62,788 bases of DNA, from NCBI GenBank assembly GCA_022014155.1, contig JAKLLS010000005.1, forward strand, positions 1 through 62,788. Reading direction: 5' to 3'. This document shows positions 39,802 to 50,511 of this stretch, in pieces. Numbering within the stretch: the first letter of the stretch is position 1; every line of letters starts with the position of its first letter. A program made the translations under genes and the position numbers. The DNA comes from Marinobacter sp. (lineage in GTDB: Bacteria; Pseudomonadota; Gammaproteobacteria; Pseudomonadales; Oleiphilaceae). A model generated the notes under the pieces. It did no database searches and was not told where the DNA came from. It worked only from the letters and a program-made list of their open reading frames with translations.

Positions 39802-41082
39802 TTGGCTAAGATTCAGGCAATTCGCGGGATGAACGATATCCTGCCGGATCAGACCCCCGTTTGGCAGTTTGTTGAAGGCAAGGTTCGTGAGGTTCTTTCC
39901 GGGTATGGCTACCAGGAAATCCGTATGCCCCTTGTGGAGCAAACGGATCTTTTCAAGCGTTCCATCGGTGAAGTGACCGATATTGTCGAAAAGGAAATGT
40001 ACACCTTTGAGGATCGCAATGGTGACAGCCTGACGCTTCGTCCTGAAGGTACCGCAGGTTGCGTGCGTGCAGCGGAAGAGCATGGCCTGCTGTTCAATCA
40101 GACTCGCCGGCTCTGGTATACCGGTCCGATGTTTCGCCATGAACGTCCCCAGAAGGGGCGTTACCGCCAGTTCCACCAGATTGGTGTGGAATGTTTCGGG
40201 ATGAGTGGCCCGGATATCGATGCCGAGCTGCTGATTTTAACCGCGCGACTCTGGAAAGAGCTGGGACTCGAAGCACACACCCGGCTGGAAATCAATTCCA
40301 TTGGCACCTCTGCTGCCCGCCGGGAATATCGTGAAGCCCTGGTCGGCTATCTGTCCGGCTATTATGACCAGCTCGATGGTGACAGCCAGCGTCGCCTTGA
40401 AAGCAACCCGTTACGAATTCTGGACAGCAAGAACCCGGATACCCAAAAGATTCTGGAAGCCGCTCCGAAGCTGGACGACTATCTGGACGAGGAATCTCTG
40501 GAACACTTCCGCCGACTGCGGGAGCTTCTGGATGCGGCCGGTATTGAGTACACCGTGAACCCCCGGCTGGTTCGTGGGCTGGATTATTACGGCAAGACGG
40601 TCTTTGAGTGGATCACCGAGAGCCTGGGAGCACAAGGCACTGTCTGTGCCGGTGGCCGTTACGATGGGCTGGTTGAGCAACTGGGCGGCAAGCCAACGGT
40701 TGCGGTCGGCTTTGCTATGGGGTTGGAGCGTCTGATTCTGCTGTTGGAAACCCTGGAATTGGTTCCCGACTACGTCAACGCCCATGCCGATGTCTATGTG
40801 ACCGCAATGGGGGATCAGGCTGTTCCGGTGGCGCTGGGGTTGTCAGAATCCCTGAGGCTGGCTTTGCCTGGCAAGGTTGTTGTCACTCACTGTGGCGGCG
40901 GTAGCTTCAAGAGCCAGATGAAAAAAGCCGATCGTAGCGGAGCCCGTTATGCGGTTATTCTTGGCGACAATGAAATTGCGAGCGGCACCGTTGGTCTGAA
41001 ACCACTTCGTTCCGATGAAGGGCAGCAGGAACTGGAACAGGCCGAACTTGCCAATACACTGGATAAATTGCTGGACGCCTGA
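39802..41082 (+). CDS. hisS: Histidyl-tRNA synthetase
   Basis: 426-residue class II aminoacyl-tRNA synthetase. The [14 protein letters not shown] start, motif 2 ([29 protein letters not shown]...[12 protein letters not shown]), the histidine loop [14 protein letters not shown] (about residues 258-271) and motif 3 ([15 protein letters not shown]) are all present. The start codon is TTG at 39802; no ATG or GTG fits the conserved N terminus, and AAGGG lies 7 bases upstream. Confidence 0.97.
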   Translation: MAKIQAIRGMNDILPDQTPVWQFVEGKVREVLSGYGYQEIRMPLVEQTDLFKRSIGEVTDIVEKEMYTFEDRNGDSLTLRPEGTAGCVRAAEEHGLLFNQTRRLWYTGPMFRHERPQKGRYRQFHQIGVECFGMSGPDIDAELLILTARLWKELGLEAHTRLEINSIGTSAARREYREALVGYLSGYYDQLDGDSQRRLESNPLRILDSKNPDTQKILEAAPKLDDYLDEESLEHFRRLRELLDAAGIEYTVNPRLVRGLDYYGKTVFEWITESLGAQGTVCAGGRYDGLVEQLGGKPTVAVGFAMGLERLILLLETLELVPDYVNAHADVYVTAMGDQAVPVALGLSESLRLALPGKVVVTHCGGGSFKSQMKKADRSGARYAVILGDNEIASGTVGLKPLRSDEGQQELEQAELANTLDKLLDA

Positions 41083-41130
41083 TCGGCGTACCCGGGCACA
41101 CTTATAAAAACGCTGACTACAGGAGTCATC

Positions 41131-41787
41131 ATGGCCGAAATGCGTACCGAGGAAGAACAGGTTCAGGCGATCAAAGACTGGTGGAAGAAGAACGGTAGTT
41201 CACTTCTGCTCGGTATCGGTGCAGCTCTGGCGATTGTATTTGGCTGGCAGGCCTGGCAGAACCACCAGATGCAGCAGCGCACTGAGGCTGCCAACCAGTT
41301 TGCCAACCTGCTGAATGCTTACAGCGACCAGTCTGATGAAAACCGTGGTGAAACGGTAGCGTACGTTGCCAACAAGCTTCAGGAAGAGTATGCAGACAGT
41401 GCCTATGCCGCCTACGGCATGCTTATTCTTGCCCGTCAGCAATTGCTTGATGAGGGTGACACCGATGCAGCTATTGCCTCCCTGGAATGGGCCATCGCAA
41501 ATGTGGAGGAAGGCAGTGGCCTGTCTTATATCATTCGTGGTCGTCTGGCTCGGGCACAGTTTGCTGCACAGCAGTATGACAAAGCGCTGAATACCCTTGA
41601 TGGTGCTGGTGACAATGAGTCTTTCGCTGCCATCTATTCAGAGCTCAGAGGGGACATTCTGCTGGCCAAGGGCGACCGTGACGGTGCCCGTGAAGCCTAT
41701 CTGGCTGCCAGGGAACAAAGCCAGCAGGGCCGCAGTGGTGTTCTGGAACTGAAACTGTCCGACCTTGGTGTGCAGGGGGGTGCCTGA
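41131..41787 (+). CDS. yfgM: YfgM-type ancillary translocon protein
   Basis: 218-residue protein with a cytoplasmic N terminus (RTEEEQVQAIKDWWKKNGSSLLLGIGAALAIVFGWQAWQ, the family signature with a membrane segment at about 24-42) and a periplasmic TPR-like region. E. coli YfgM contacts SecYEG and the chaperone PpiD. It overlaps bamB by one base (TGATG), so the two are coupled. Confidence 0.92.
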   Translation: MAEMRTEEEQVQAIKDWWKKNGSSLLLGIGAALAIVFGWQAWQNHQMQQRTEAANQFANLLNAYSDQSDENRGETVAYVANKLQEEYADSAYAAYGMLILARQQLLDEGDTDAAIASLEWAIANVEEGSGLSYIIRGRLARAQFAAQQYDKALNTLDGAGDNESFAAIYSELRGDILLAKGDRDGAREAYLAAREQSQQGRSGVLELKLSDLGVQGGA

Positions 41788-42959
41788 TGCCCGGGTTGTA
41801 TAGTGGGTCATCGCTTGTACGCCTGGCTGCCCTAACTGCGTTGGCGTTTCTTTTTGCCGGATGCAGTACCAATGAACCGTTTGAAGAGCCGGCACCGGTG
41901 CCTGATATAGAAGGTACGGTTGAGCTCGACCGGATCTGGACCATGGATGTGGGCGACGGCCATGGAGATCAGTTTCTCTACCTGACCCCGCTGAATACCG
42001 GCGACTTGCTGTACGCCGCTTCTGCAGACGGCGAGGTGTATGCTGTTGAGTCAGGCAACGGAAAGGTTGTCTGGTATAAGAAGCTCGATGCCCAGGTGTT
42101 TGCCGGTGTTGGCGGCGACCGGGATCAGCTTTACCTGGTGACTCGTGATGCCAGCCTTATGGCCCTGTCCCGGGAAGATGGGGAAGTGCTATGGGAAACG
42201 CCCCTGCCAAACGAGGTTCTGGCGACACCGCAGTCCAATGGTACGATCGTTGTCGTTCAGACTACGGACGGCAAGGTATTGTCATTCAATACCCAAACTG
42301 GCGAAAAGGCCTGGCAGTACGATAGCGTGGTGCCGGTTCTGTCCATGCGGGCTGCTGCTCCGCCACTGGTTGGCAGCGAATTGGTATTGGCCGGCTTTGC
42401 CAATGGTAAGTTGTTGGCATTGGCTTCGGACAGTGGCCAGCCCGTCTGGCAATATGAAGTCGGCCAGCCGAAAGGGCGTACGGAACTTGAGCGCCTGGTG
42501 GATGTGACCAGCCAGCCCCTGATTCTGGAAAATGCGGCACTGGTTGTGGGTTATCAGGGCAAGCTGGCCCTGGTGAATTTGCGCAACGGTGACGAAATCT
42601 GGAGCCGTGAGGCATCGAGCCTGCACTCTCCGATGATTGGCGCCGGTAATATTTATGTGTCTTCTGCGAACGGTGATATCAAGGCCTTTCGAGGCTCTGA
42701 CCGTCGCGAATTGTGGACCCAGGATCGGTTGTCCTGGCGCCAGACTACCCAACCGGTGGTTTACGAGGACTATCTGCTCGTTGGTGACTTCGAAGGGTAC
42801 ATTCACATAATGTCCCTGGAGGACGGTTCACTGCAGGGGCAGCTGGAATTTGACGATGACGGGCTGCGCGTGCCTGCCCAGCGGCTGCGTAACGGTAATC
42901 TGCTGGTCTATGGAAATAGCGGTAAGATGACCGTATTTGAACTCAAGGAACGCGATTGA
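41787..42959 (+). CDS. bamB: Outer membrane assembly lipoprotein BamB
   Basis: 390-residue lipoprotein of the BAM complex that inserts outer-membrane proteins. Lipobox LFAGC (Cys26). The mature part is an eight-bladed beta-propeller built from PQQ-like repeats, seen as recurrent ADGEVYAVESGNGKVVWYKKL, SREDGEVLWETPL and NTQTGEKAWQY segments. Position between yfgM and der is conserved in gammaproteobacteria. Confidence 0.95.
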   Translation: MPGLYSGSSLVRLAALTALAFLFAGCSTNEPFEEPAPVPDIEGTVELDRIWTMDVGDGHGDQFLYLTPLNTGDLLYAASADGEVYAVESGNGKVVWYKKLDAQVFAGVGGDRDQLYLVTRDASLMALSREDGEVLWETPLPNEVLATPQSNGTIVVVQTTDGKVLSFNTQTGEKAWQYDSVVPVLSMRAAAPPLVGSELVLAGFANGKLLALASDSGQPVWQYEVGQPKGRTELERLVDVTSQPLILENAALVVGYQGKLALVNLRNGDEIWSREASSLHSPMIGAGNIYVSSANGDIKAFRGSDRRELWTQDRLSWRQTTQPVVYEDYLLVGDFEGYIHIMSLEDGSLQGQLEFDDDGLRVPAQRLRNGNLLVYGNSGKMTVFELKERD

Positions 42960-42971
42960 ACGCGTCCTTCT

Positions 42972-43001
42972 CCGGGCCCATGAGGGCCCGGTCAATCTTT
43001 T
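42972..43001 (+). terminator. GC-rich hairpin between bamB and der
   Basis: CCGGGCCC-ATGA-GGGCCCGG (42972-42991) is followed by TCAATCTTTT. It may be a weak terminator that reduces read-through into der. Confidence 0.45.
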
Positions 43002-43014
43002 GTAGCGAAACAAT

Positions 43015-44436
43015 ATGACCCCTGTAATTGCCCTTGTGGGCCGCCCTAATGTCGGTAAATCGACGCTTTTCAATCAGATGACTCGGTCCCGGGATGCGCT
43101 GGTTGCCGACTTCCCCGGGCTCACCCGTGACCGTAAATACGGTGAGGGAACCTACGAGGGCCAGCGGTTTATCGTGATTGATACCGGCGGCCTGACCGGT
43201 GACGAAGAAGGGCTGGATGCGGAAATGGCGCGCCAGTCCCTTCAGGCGGTTGAGGAAGCGGACATTGTGCTGTTCCTGGTGGACGGCCGAGCCGGCCTCA
43301 CCAGCGGTGATGAACTGATCGCCAACAATCTCCGCAAGACCGGCAAGCGGGCGCACCTGGTCGTCAATAAAACCGATGGCCAGGACCCGGACATCGCCGC
43401 GGCCGACTTTTACAGCCTGGGGTTTGAGTCAACGTTTCAGATTGCCGCGTCCCACAACCGTGGCATTCGCTCGCTGCTCGAATGCCTGCTCCCCTCCGAA
43501 GAGGAGCGGGAAGAACAGGATCGTGCCGAGCGCTATCCGGGTATCCGTATTGGCATAGTGGGCCGTCCCAATGTTGGCAAGTCGACACTGGTCAACCGCA
43601 TGCTGGGCGAGGATCGGGTCGTGGTGTATGACATGCCCGGTACCACACGGGATAGTGTGTATATCCCCTATGAACGCCAGGGCAGCCAGTACACGCTGAT
43701 CGATACCGCCGGGGTACGCCGCCGCAAAAATGTCCGTGAAGTGGTCGAGAAGTTTTCCATCATCAAGACGCTGAAGGCCATTGAGGACGCCCACGTGGTG
43801 ATTCTGGTCATCGATGCCCGGGAAGGGCTGGTGGACCAGGATCTGCACCTGATCGGGTTTGTGCTGGATGCGGGCCGGTCGCTGGTGATTGCGGTGAACA
43901 AATGGGATGGCATGGATCCAGAGGAACGTGCCCGCGTGAAGGAACAGGTCCGGCGTCGGCTCGACTTTCTGGACTACGCTGACAAGCATTATATTTCGGC
44001 GCTGCACGGGTCAGGCGTGGGTGTCATGTACGAATCCGTGCAGGCCTGCTACGACTCGGCGATGGCCAAGTGGCCGACCAACCGCCTTACCGCGATCCTG
44101 GAGGATGCGATCTCACAGCATCAGCCGCCGATGGTGCAGGGCAGGCGTATCAAGCTGCGTTATGCGCACCAGGGGGGCTCGAATCCACCGGTTGTCGTGG
44201 TCCATGGTAACCAGACGGATGCGCTTCCCGGTTCTTACAAACGCTATCTGGAAAACACGTTCCGTAAGGTTCTTAATGTCACCGGGTCTCCGATCCGCTT
44301 TGAGTTCCGCTCCAGCGAGAACCCTTTCGCAGGCAAGGTTGATCGCCTGACTCCGCGCCAGCGGGTCAAGAAAGACAACGACCTGAAAGCCGGCCGTCGT
44401 CCGAAGAAACAGCGGATGAAAAGCAAGAAGCGGTAA
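43015..44436 (+). CDS. der: Ribosome-assembly GTPase Der
   Basis: 473-residue GTPase with two G domains in tandem, needed for 50S subunit maturation. The first has GRPNVGKST at residues 9-17, DFPGLTRD and NKTD; the second has the same P-loop at about 183-191, DMPGTTRDS and NKWD. The C-terminal KH-like domain contains [16 protein letters not shown], and the tail is strongly basic ([16 protein letters not shown]). Confidence 0.97.
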   Translation: MTPVIALVGRPNVGKSTLFNQMTRSRDALVADFPGLTRDRKYGEGTYEGQRFIVIDTGGLTGDEEGLDAEMARQSLQAVEEADIVLFLVDGRAGLTSGDELIANNLRKTGKRAHLVVNKTDGQDPDIAAADFYSLGFESTFQIAASHNRGIRSLLECLLPSEEEREEQDRAERYPGIRIGIVGRPNVGKSTLVNRMLGEDRVVVYDMPGTTRDSVYIPYERQGSQYTLIDTAGVRRRKNVREVVEKFSIIKTLKAIEDAHVVILVIDAREGLVDQDLHLIGFVLDAGRSLVIAVNKWDGMDPEERARVKEQVRRRLDFLDYADKHYISALHGSGVGVMYESVQACYDSAMAKWPTNRLTAILEDAISQHQPPMVQGRRIKLRYAHQGGSNPPVVVVHGNQTDALPGSYKRYLENTFRKVLNVTGSPIRFEFRSSENPFAGKVDRLTPRQRVKKDNDLKAGRRPKKQRMKSKKR

Positions 44437-44442
44437 CTGTCG

Positions 44443-44466
44443 GCGGGGCTGTCAAGCCAGCCCCGC
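44443..44466. terminator. Hairpin between convergent der and pta
   Basis: GCGGGGCTG (44443-44451) pairs with CAGCCCCGC (44458-44466). The pta stop codon lies in the loop. There is no T-tract, so its efficiency is uncertain. Confidence 0.4.
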
Positions 44467-46605
44467 GTTCTCCACCTGTTTTGCCTGAACCGCCGTGATG
44501 GCGATGGTAAAGACGATATCCTCCACCAAAGCACCCCGTGACAGGTCATTGACTGGCTTCCTCAGGCCCTGGAGCATGGGGCCGATACTGACCACGTTTG
44601 CGCTGCGTTGCACCGCTTTATAAGTAGTATTGCCGGTGTTGAGATCCGGGAAGATAAATACTGTCGCACGACCCGCTACCTTGCTGCCCGGTGCCTTGCT
44701 CTTGCCGACGCTTTCGATGGCCGCCGCGTCGTATTGCAGCGGGCCGTCGATCAGCAGGTCCGGGCGACGCTCCCGGGCAATGCGGGTCGCTTCCCTTACT
44801 TTCTCCACGTCCTGACCGCTGCCGGATTCTCCGGTGCTGTAACTGATCATCGCCACGATAGGCTCAATACCGAACGCTTCCGCAGACTGGGCACTCTGGA
44901 TGGCAATGTCAGCCAGTTCCTCGGCGTTTGGATCCGGGTTGATCGCACAGTCGCCGTAGACCACGACCTGCTGGGGCAACAGCATGAAGAAGACGGACGA
45001 CACCACCTTGGCCTCGTCGTGAGTCTTGATCAGCTGGAGGGCAGGGCGCACGGTGTTCGCGGTGGTGTGGATGGCCCCTGATACCAATCCATCGGCCTCG
45101 TCCATGGCTACCATCATGGTACCGAGCACGACGTTGTCCTCAAGCATGGCCTCGGCCATGTCGGGGGTCAGCCCCTTGTGTTTTCGCAGATCCACCATGG
45201 GCTGAATGTAGTTCCCGCGTACTTTGGCTGGATCGATGATCTCGATGTCTTCGGGTAGGCTCAGCCCCTGGGATTTGGCGACGTTTTCTATCTCGCTGGG
45301 GGTGCCAATCAGGGCGCACCGTGCCAGGCCGCGCTGGTGGCAGATGATGGCCGCCTGGACGGTTCTGGGCTCGTTGCCTTCCGGCAGCACGATGCGTTTC
45401 GCCGCGGCTCTTGAGCGTTCAGACAGCAGGTAACGGAAGGCAGGGGGCGACAGTCGGCTTTGGCGCTGAACTTTCAGGTGTTCCTGGAGCCAGTCGGTAT
45501 CCACCCGGGTAGCGACCGCTTCCATGGCTTTCTCGATGCGATCGGGGTCGTCAATCGGAATGGCTGCAGACAGGTTGGCCAAGCGATGGGCCGTCTCGTA
45601 GGTATTGGTTTCCGCCCGGAGCACCGGCAGTCCGGTATCCAGGGCTCTCCGGCACAGGTCGACTACCCGGTCATCGGGCATCAGGCCGCCGGTAAGCATC
45701 AGCCCCGCCAGGGGCACGCCGTTGAGTGCCGCCACTGCCGTGGCCACGATGACATCTTCCCGGTCACCGGGAGTAACCATCAACGTGCCCGGTTTCAGGG
45801 TGTCGATCATGTTCCTGATGGTACGAGCGCAAACTGAGACCTTTTGCACCCTGCGTGACTGCATCTGGCCCTCGTGAAGTATGGATACCTGCATTTCCCT
45901 GGCAATGTCCGACACCCGAACGGCCAGAAGTTCCGGTTGCCAGGGAATGCAGGCCAGCAACCGGAATCGCCCGTCGGCGAACACTTTGCAGTCATTATGA
46001 AAATCAATGGGAGTGCCGGCTGCTTCTGAATTGACCCGTGGGGTGAACTCCGATTTCGCGGGTTCCCCCACTTTGTTGAGAATGATGCCGATCACATCGG
46101 GATCGGAAGGATTGGCAAACAGGCGGGAGGAGAAATCCAGTTCTTCGTCGAGTTCTTCCGCCGTGGAATTCTTCGGCGTGCTCACCAGCACAACTTCTGA
46201 TCCGAGGTTGCGTGCCAGTTCCACGTTAAGCCGGGCGATGTAGGCTTCGCTCCTATCCGGCACCAGACCTTCAATGATGACAACATCAACGGTCTTGGCG
46301 ACCTTCTGGTATTCGCCGACGACGGTTTCCATCAGCAGGTCGGCTTTGCCTTTGTTCAGTAACTGTTGTGCTTCCCTGAGGCTCATGGGGGCCGGTGGCT
46401 CAAGGTGGCTGCGTGCCCGTACGAAAGCCACGGAGGGATCCTTACCGTCGTTATGGTGGGACTCTCCCTGATGAACCGACTGGCTGAACGGTTTATAGAA
46501 ACCGACGCTAACGCCAACCCGCTCCAGGGCTCTGAGGAGGCCAAGGCAAACGGATGTCAGGCCGGAATCCATAGAGGTCGGCGCAATAAACAGGTTCTTT
46601 GCCAT
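44452..46605 (-). CDS. pta: Phosphate acetyltransferase, long form
   Basis: 717-residue enzyme interconverting acetyl-CoA and acetyl phosphate. Like E. coli Pta it has three parts: an N-terminal P-loop-like region (about 1-210, LFIAPTSMDSGLTSVCLGLLRAL at the start), a DRTGG domain (about 215-330, with VTPGDREDVIVATA) and the C-terminal catalytic PTA domain (about 390-710, with VLPEGNEPRTVQAA, SGAIHTTANTVRPALQLI and GPMLQGLRKPVNDLSRGA). It follows ackA by 27 bases in the same transcript. Confidence 0.96.
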   Translation of the reverse strand: MAKNLFIAPTSMDSGLTSVCLGLLRALERVGVSVGFYKPFSQSVHQGESHHNDGKDPSVAFVRARSHLEPPAPMSLREAQQLLNKGKADLLMETVVGEYQKVAKTVDVVIIEGLVPDRSEAYIARLNVELARNLGSEVVLVSTPKNSTAEELDEELDFSSRLFANPSDPDVIGIILNKVGEPAKSEFTPRVNSEAAGTPIDFHNDCKVFADGRFRLLACIPWQPELLAVRVSDIAREMQVSILHEGQMQSRRVQKVSVCARTIRNMIDTLKPGTLMVTPGDREDVIVATAVAALNGVPLAGLMLTGGLMPDDRVVDLCRRALDTGLPVLRAETNTYETAHRLANLSAAIPIDDPDRIEKAMEAVATRVDTDWLQEHLKVQRQSRLSPPAFRYLLSERSRAAAKRIVLPEGNEPRTVQAAIICHQRGLARCALIGTPSEIENVAKSQGLSLPEDIEIIDPAKVRGNYIQPMVDLRKHKGLTPDMAEAMLEDNVVLGTMMVAMDEADGLVSGAIHTTANTVRPALQLIKTHDEAKVVSSVFFMLLPQQVVVYGDCAINPDPNAEELADIAIQSAQSAEAFGIEPIVAMISYSTGESGSGQDVEKVREATRIARERRPDLLIDGPLQYDAAAIESVGKSKAPGSKVAGRATVFIFPDLNTGNTTYKAVQRSANVVSIGPMLQGLRKPVNDLSRGALVEDIVFTIAITAVQAKQVENAGLA

Positions 46606-46632
46606 ACAGATTTCCTTGCAGGTGATGCGTAT

Positions 46633-47829
46633 TCAACGTTGGCGAATGGCGCCGCTTGTTTCCAGGGCTTCCCTGGCGATGACCCGTTCTTCGTTGGTCG
46701 GAATGACCATCACCTTGAAACGGCTGTCTTCCCGGTCGATACGGCCATTCGTTTTCTTACCGTGGTGCTGATTGAGGGAAGGCTCAATGGCGAAACCGGC
46801 CAGGTTGAGATGGCTGAGGGTTTTGGTCCTGATCATGGCGCTGTTTTCCCCGATTCCACCGGTAAATACCAGGGCATCCAGCTCACTGAGTGAGGCCATC
46901 ATCGCACTGATGTACCGTGCCAGGCGAAAACAGAACACTTCAATGGCCACGATCGACGGTTCATGGCCCTGGTCGGCCAGTTCGCTGAGAGCTCTCATAT
47001 CATTGGTTTTTTCCGAGAGCCCCAGCAAGCCGCTCTCGTTATTGAGAATCCGGTGGAGATCTTCGGCACTGATCTCCTTGGTTTTCAGGAAATCGAACAG
47101 TCCGGGGTCGATGTCCCCGCTACGGGTGCCCATCACAAGACCTTCCAGGGGCGTGAGCCCCATACTGGTATCGACGCTGATGCCGTCGCGGATGGCGGTG
47201 ATGCTGCAGCCGTTGCCAAGGTGTGCCGAGATGATGGACGTTTTATCCGGCTTCTTGCCCAGAAGTCGAGCAGCTTCCGTAGCCATGAAATTGTGACTGG
47301 TGCCGTGGAAACCGTAACGGCGAACCCCCCAGTCGCGGTAGAACCGGTAAGGCAGGGCATAAAGAAAGGCGTGTCTTGGCAGTGTCTGGTGGAAGGCGGT
47401 ATCGAACACCGCCACCTGAGCTACCTCGGGAAAAAGCGCCGTGGTGGCCTCTATACCCATGAGGTTAACCGGGTTATGAAGCGGGGCCAGGCCGGCACAG
47501 TCCTCGATTGCTCGACGGACGCTCTCGTTTATCAACGCGGCCTCGCGGAAGGTCTCGCCGCCGTGTACCACGCGATGGCCAATGGCCACCGGAGGTGAGG
47601 TCAGCAGGTTGAGCTCCTTGAACGCCGACACAATGGCCTGGAGGGCATTCCGGTGGCCCGCTCCGTCTTCCAGCGGAATATCCCGGGAATACCCCGGAAT
47701 ACTGGCGAAAGCATCCCCTTTGCCGATTCTTTCGGCCAGTGCTGACGTAAGCTGATTGAGGTTAAGGTCAAACAATGCAACTTTCAGGGAAGAGCTGCCG
47801 CAGTTAATAACGAGTATGGTGTCTTCCAT
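46633..47829 (-). CDS. ackA: Acetate kinase
   Basis: 398-residue kinase converting acetyl phosphate and ADP to acetate and ATP, or the reverse. N-terminal VINCGSSSLKVALFDL and the motifs GFHGTSHNFMATEAARLL (about residues 173-190) and SAHLGNGCSITAIRDGISVDTSMGLTPLEGLVMGTRSGDIDPG (about 200-242, read in parts) are diagnostic, including the catalytic Asn, His and Arg. It lies 23 bases after the GGDEF-EAL gene and just before pta. Confidence 0.97.
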   Translation of the reverse strand: MEDTILVINCGSSSLKVALFDLNLNQLTSALAERIGKGDAFASIPGYSRDIPLEDGAGHRNALQAIVSAFKELNLLTSPPVAIGHRVVHGGETFREAALINESVRRAIEDCAGLAPLHNPVNLMGIEATTALFPEVAQVAVFDTAFHQTLPRHAFLYALPYRFYRDWGVRRYGFHGTSHNFMATEAARLLGKKPDKTSIISAHLGNGCSITAIRDGISVDTSMGLTPLEGLVMGTRSGDIDPGLFDFLKTKEISAEDLHRILNNESGLLGLSEKTNDMRALSELADQGHEPSIVAIEVFCFRLARYISAMMASLSELDALVFTGGIGENSAMIRTKTLSHLNLAGFAIEPSLNQHHGKKTNGRIDREDSRFKVMVIPTNEERVIAREALETSGAIRQR

Positions 47830-47852
47830 GGGTGGGTCCGTTCTGGTACGTG

Positions 47853-50270
47853 TCAGGTTTTAGCGCGATGATTGGTGCGTAGCCACTTTTCAAATTCCTC
47901 TTCTGGTATCGGGCGGCTATAGAAATAGCCCTGGGAGTAATCGCAACCTTCATGCTGCAGGAAATGGGTCTGGGCCTCTTCTTCCACTCCTTCTGCGATG
48001 ACTCTCAAACCCAGGCTGTGGGCCATGTTTATGATGGCTCTGACCAGAGATGCGTCATCCTGCTCCTTGAGGACATCCTGGACGAAGGATTTGTCGATTT
48101 TCAGGGTATCGAAAGGATAGCTCTTGAGATAGCTCAGCGCAGAGTACCCCGTACCGAAGTCGTCCACTGAAAGCCGGATTCCGGCCTGGTCCAGCTGTTT
48201 CAGGATCTCTGCGGTTTCAATGGTGTTGTCGAGTATCAGCCGCTCGGTGATTTCCAGTTCGAGGTATTCGGCCTCCAGGCCACTGGCTTCCACCGCTTTC
48301 AGCACAATGTCACTGAAGTTCGGGTCCCGAAACTGGCGAGGGGATACATTAACCGAGACACCGACTTTGGTGCCAGTGATTTCACGCCATTTCATAGCCT
48401 TGTGGCATGCTTCCTGAAGTACCCATTCGCCGATTGGGATGATCAGGCCGGTTTCTTCTGCCAGGGGAATGAAGCGATCTGGCATGACCATCCCCATACT
48501 GGGGCTGTTCCACCGAATCAGTGCTTCCGCCGAGCTTAGGGCGCCGGTGTCGGTTTGGACGATCGGCTGGAAGTAGAGTTCGAATTCGTTCTGATCCAGT
48601 GCACGGCGCATCCGTGATTCCATTTGCAGCCGATCGTGGGACACCTCTGTCATCTCAGGTACAAAATGGGCGTAGGAACTCTTGCCTTTGTGCTTGGCCT
48701 GGTACATGGCCGCATCGGCATGTTGAAGCAGGTTGCCGCTGTTATCGGAGTCGGTCGGGAAAACCGCGATGCCAATACTCGTTGTAACGAAGACCTCCTG
48801 ATTATTGAGCAGATACGCAGGCTCAAAGGTCTTCAGTATGCGTTCCGCGACCTGGGACGTGGCGTCGGCTCCGGTCAATCCTGGCAGGATCACCAGAAAC
48901 TCATCGCCGCCAAGTCGGGCAACGGTACTGGTGCCACGGAGGCAGCTGGAAATACGACGCGCTGCCTCAATCAACAGGTTGTCACCGGCATCGTGCCCCA
49001 TAGTGTCATTGATATGCTTGAAGTTATCCAGGTCCAGAAACATAACCCCGACCAGTGAGTTCTCCCGTCTGGCCTGGGCCAGAGCCAGTTTCAGCCGATC
49101 AAGGGCAAGCATCCGGTTTGGTAGGCCGGTCAGGATGTCATAGTTGGCCTGGCGCAGCAGTTGCTGCTCGTACCGTTTACGGATGCTGATGTCCTCACCG
49201 AGGATGAGATAACCCGTTGCTTCGCCCTTGGAATCCTTGATGGGCGTTACGATCAGCTGTTCCCAGAAGCGCTCACCATTGCGACGTACGCTGTTGACTT
49301 CCCCTTGCCAGACGCCGACACGCTGAACCTGCAGACGAATGGACTGCCATAAGTGCCGGTTTTCCCGGTGGTCCATCGAGTTTTCGGAGATTGCACCGGG
49401 GTGTTTGCCGAGGATGGCGCTGGCGTCATGGCCGGTCAGCTGGGTAAATTTCTGATTGGCAAATTCAATCCTCCACTGGCGGTCACAGATCAGCACCGAC
49501 GATGGGCTCTGTTCAATGGCCTTGGAGAACTTGCGGATTTGTGCGGCATCTCGTTCCTGCCGGACAACGTCGTCATTGAGTCGATCACGCATCTGATTGA
49601 TGGCATCGGTGACCTGGGCAAGCTCATCCCGTCGGTTCAACGGGGTATCTGGTCGATCGAGCTTGAGTGGTTCAGCGAGGTTGGTCAGGGAGAAATGACG
49701 GGCATAGTTCGCCATGGTGGACAGATGGCGAGCCACAAAGTACTGGAAAATCCAGATAATCAGAATGGAAACCAGGAATGTCTTGAAAAACTGGGTAACC
49801 AGGATAACCCCGACCTTTCGCTTCATTTCGCTGTATACGCGGTCAAGATCCGCGATCACTGTCAGCTCTCCAAGTTTGAACATTTCATCCCCCTGGTGGA
49901 TGAGGTCAAAGCTGTGGGATGTTGTTTGTGCACCCGCTGGCACTGTTCCCATCACCAGCTCTGAATCTGGTTCAATACGGAGTCTCAAGTGGACAATATC
50001 CGGAAGGCTGAGAATTCCTTCCATTTGGGTCTGAAGCAGCTTTTGGTCCAGGGCCCACAGGCTACGGGCAAGACTGGACGCGTAACCGGTCTCCACCACA
50101 AGCATGCGGTTGTCAATTCGCAGTAGATCCTTGCGATAGTCAGAATACAGTTGTATGGCGGAGGCTATCAGTGTGAAAGCAGAGCTGAAGAGAAGTATCC
50201 AGGCGAGTAACCGGAAAGACAGGGGAGAGCCCGTTCGAAAACGTTGGAGACGCGTCGACAGTTTCTGCAT
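47853..50270 (-). CDS. Membrane GGDEF-EAL protein with PAS domain
   Basis: 805-residue cyclic-di-GMP enzyme. Order: membrane segment (about 18-42), extracytoplasmic sensor region (43-152), second membrane segment (153-180), HAMP-like region (180-240), PAS domain (about 247-370), GGDEF domain with intact GGDEF (454-458) and EAL domain with intact EAL (582-584) and DDFGTGYSAL. No RxxD inhibitory site is seen 5 residues before GGDEF. Both synthesis and hydrolysis are possible. ATG 50270 gives the usual membrane N terminus; the frame is open 43 codons further upstream. First gene before ackA-pta. Confidence 0.9.
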   Translation of the reverse strand: MQKLSTRLQRFRTGSPLSFRLLAWILLFSSAFTLIASAIQLYSDYRKDLLRIDNRMLVVETGYASSLARSLWALDQKLLQTQMEGILSLPDIVHLRLRIEPDSELVMGTVPAGAQTTSHSFDLIHQGDEMFKLGELTVIADLDRVYSEMKRKVGVILVTQFFKTFLVSILIIWIFQYFVARHLSTMANYARHFSLTNLAEPLKLDRPDTPLNRRDELAQVTDAINQMRDRLNDDVVRQERDAAQIRKFSKAIEQSPSSVLICDRQWRIEFANQKFTQLTGHDASAILGKHPGAISENSMDHRENRHLWQSIRLQVQRVGVWQGEVNSVRRNGERFWEQLIVTPIKDSKGEATGYLILGEDISIRKRYEQQLLRQANYDILTGLPNRMLALDRLKLALAQARRENSLVGVMFLDLDNFKHINDTMGHDAGDNLLIEAARRISSCLRGTSTVARLGGDEFLVILPGLTGADATSQVAERILKTFEPAYLLNNQEVFVTTSIGIAVFPTDSDNSGNLLQHADAAMYQAKHKGKSSYAHFVPEMTEVSHDRLQMESRMRRALDQNEFELYFQPIVQTDTGALSSAEALIRWNSPSMGMVMPDRFIPLAEETGLIIPIGEWVLQEACHKAMKWREITGTKVGVSVNVSPRQFRDPNFSDIVLKAVEASGLEAEYLELEITERLILDNTIETAEILKQLDQAGIRLSVDDFGTGYSALSYLKSYPFDTLKIDKSFVQDVLKEQDDASLVRAIINMAHSLGLRVIAEGVEEEAQTHFLQHEGCDYSQGYFYSRPIPEEEFEKWLRTNHRAKT

Positions 50271-50511
50271 GTCGTTACAGCCACCCTGACCAAGTGTTCG
50301 TGAGACGAACGGTTCCTTATCGTAAGGACTATAGCAGCAGTTGTTCTCAAGTGCTTTGTGGATAAAGGGAAATCCGGGAGAAATGTGGGGTGGTTCCAAC
50401 TTTCAAAAAAAGCCGCGTTGAATTCGCTGGTTTGATTCAGGTCAATAAGACATCCGCGTGTAGAGCGTAATCTGGGGCTAATCAGGTGAAATGATCAGTG
50501 GAGATCGGATT

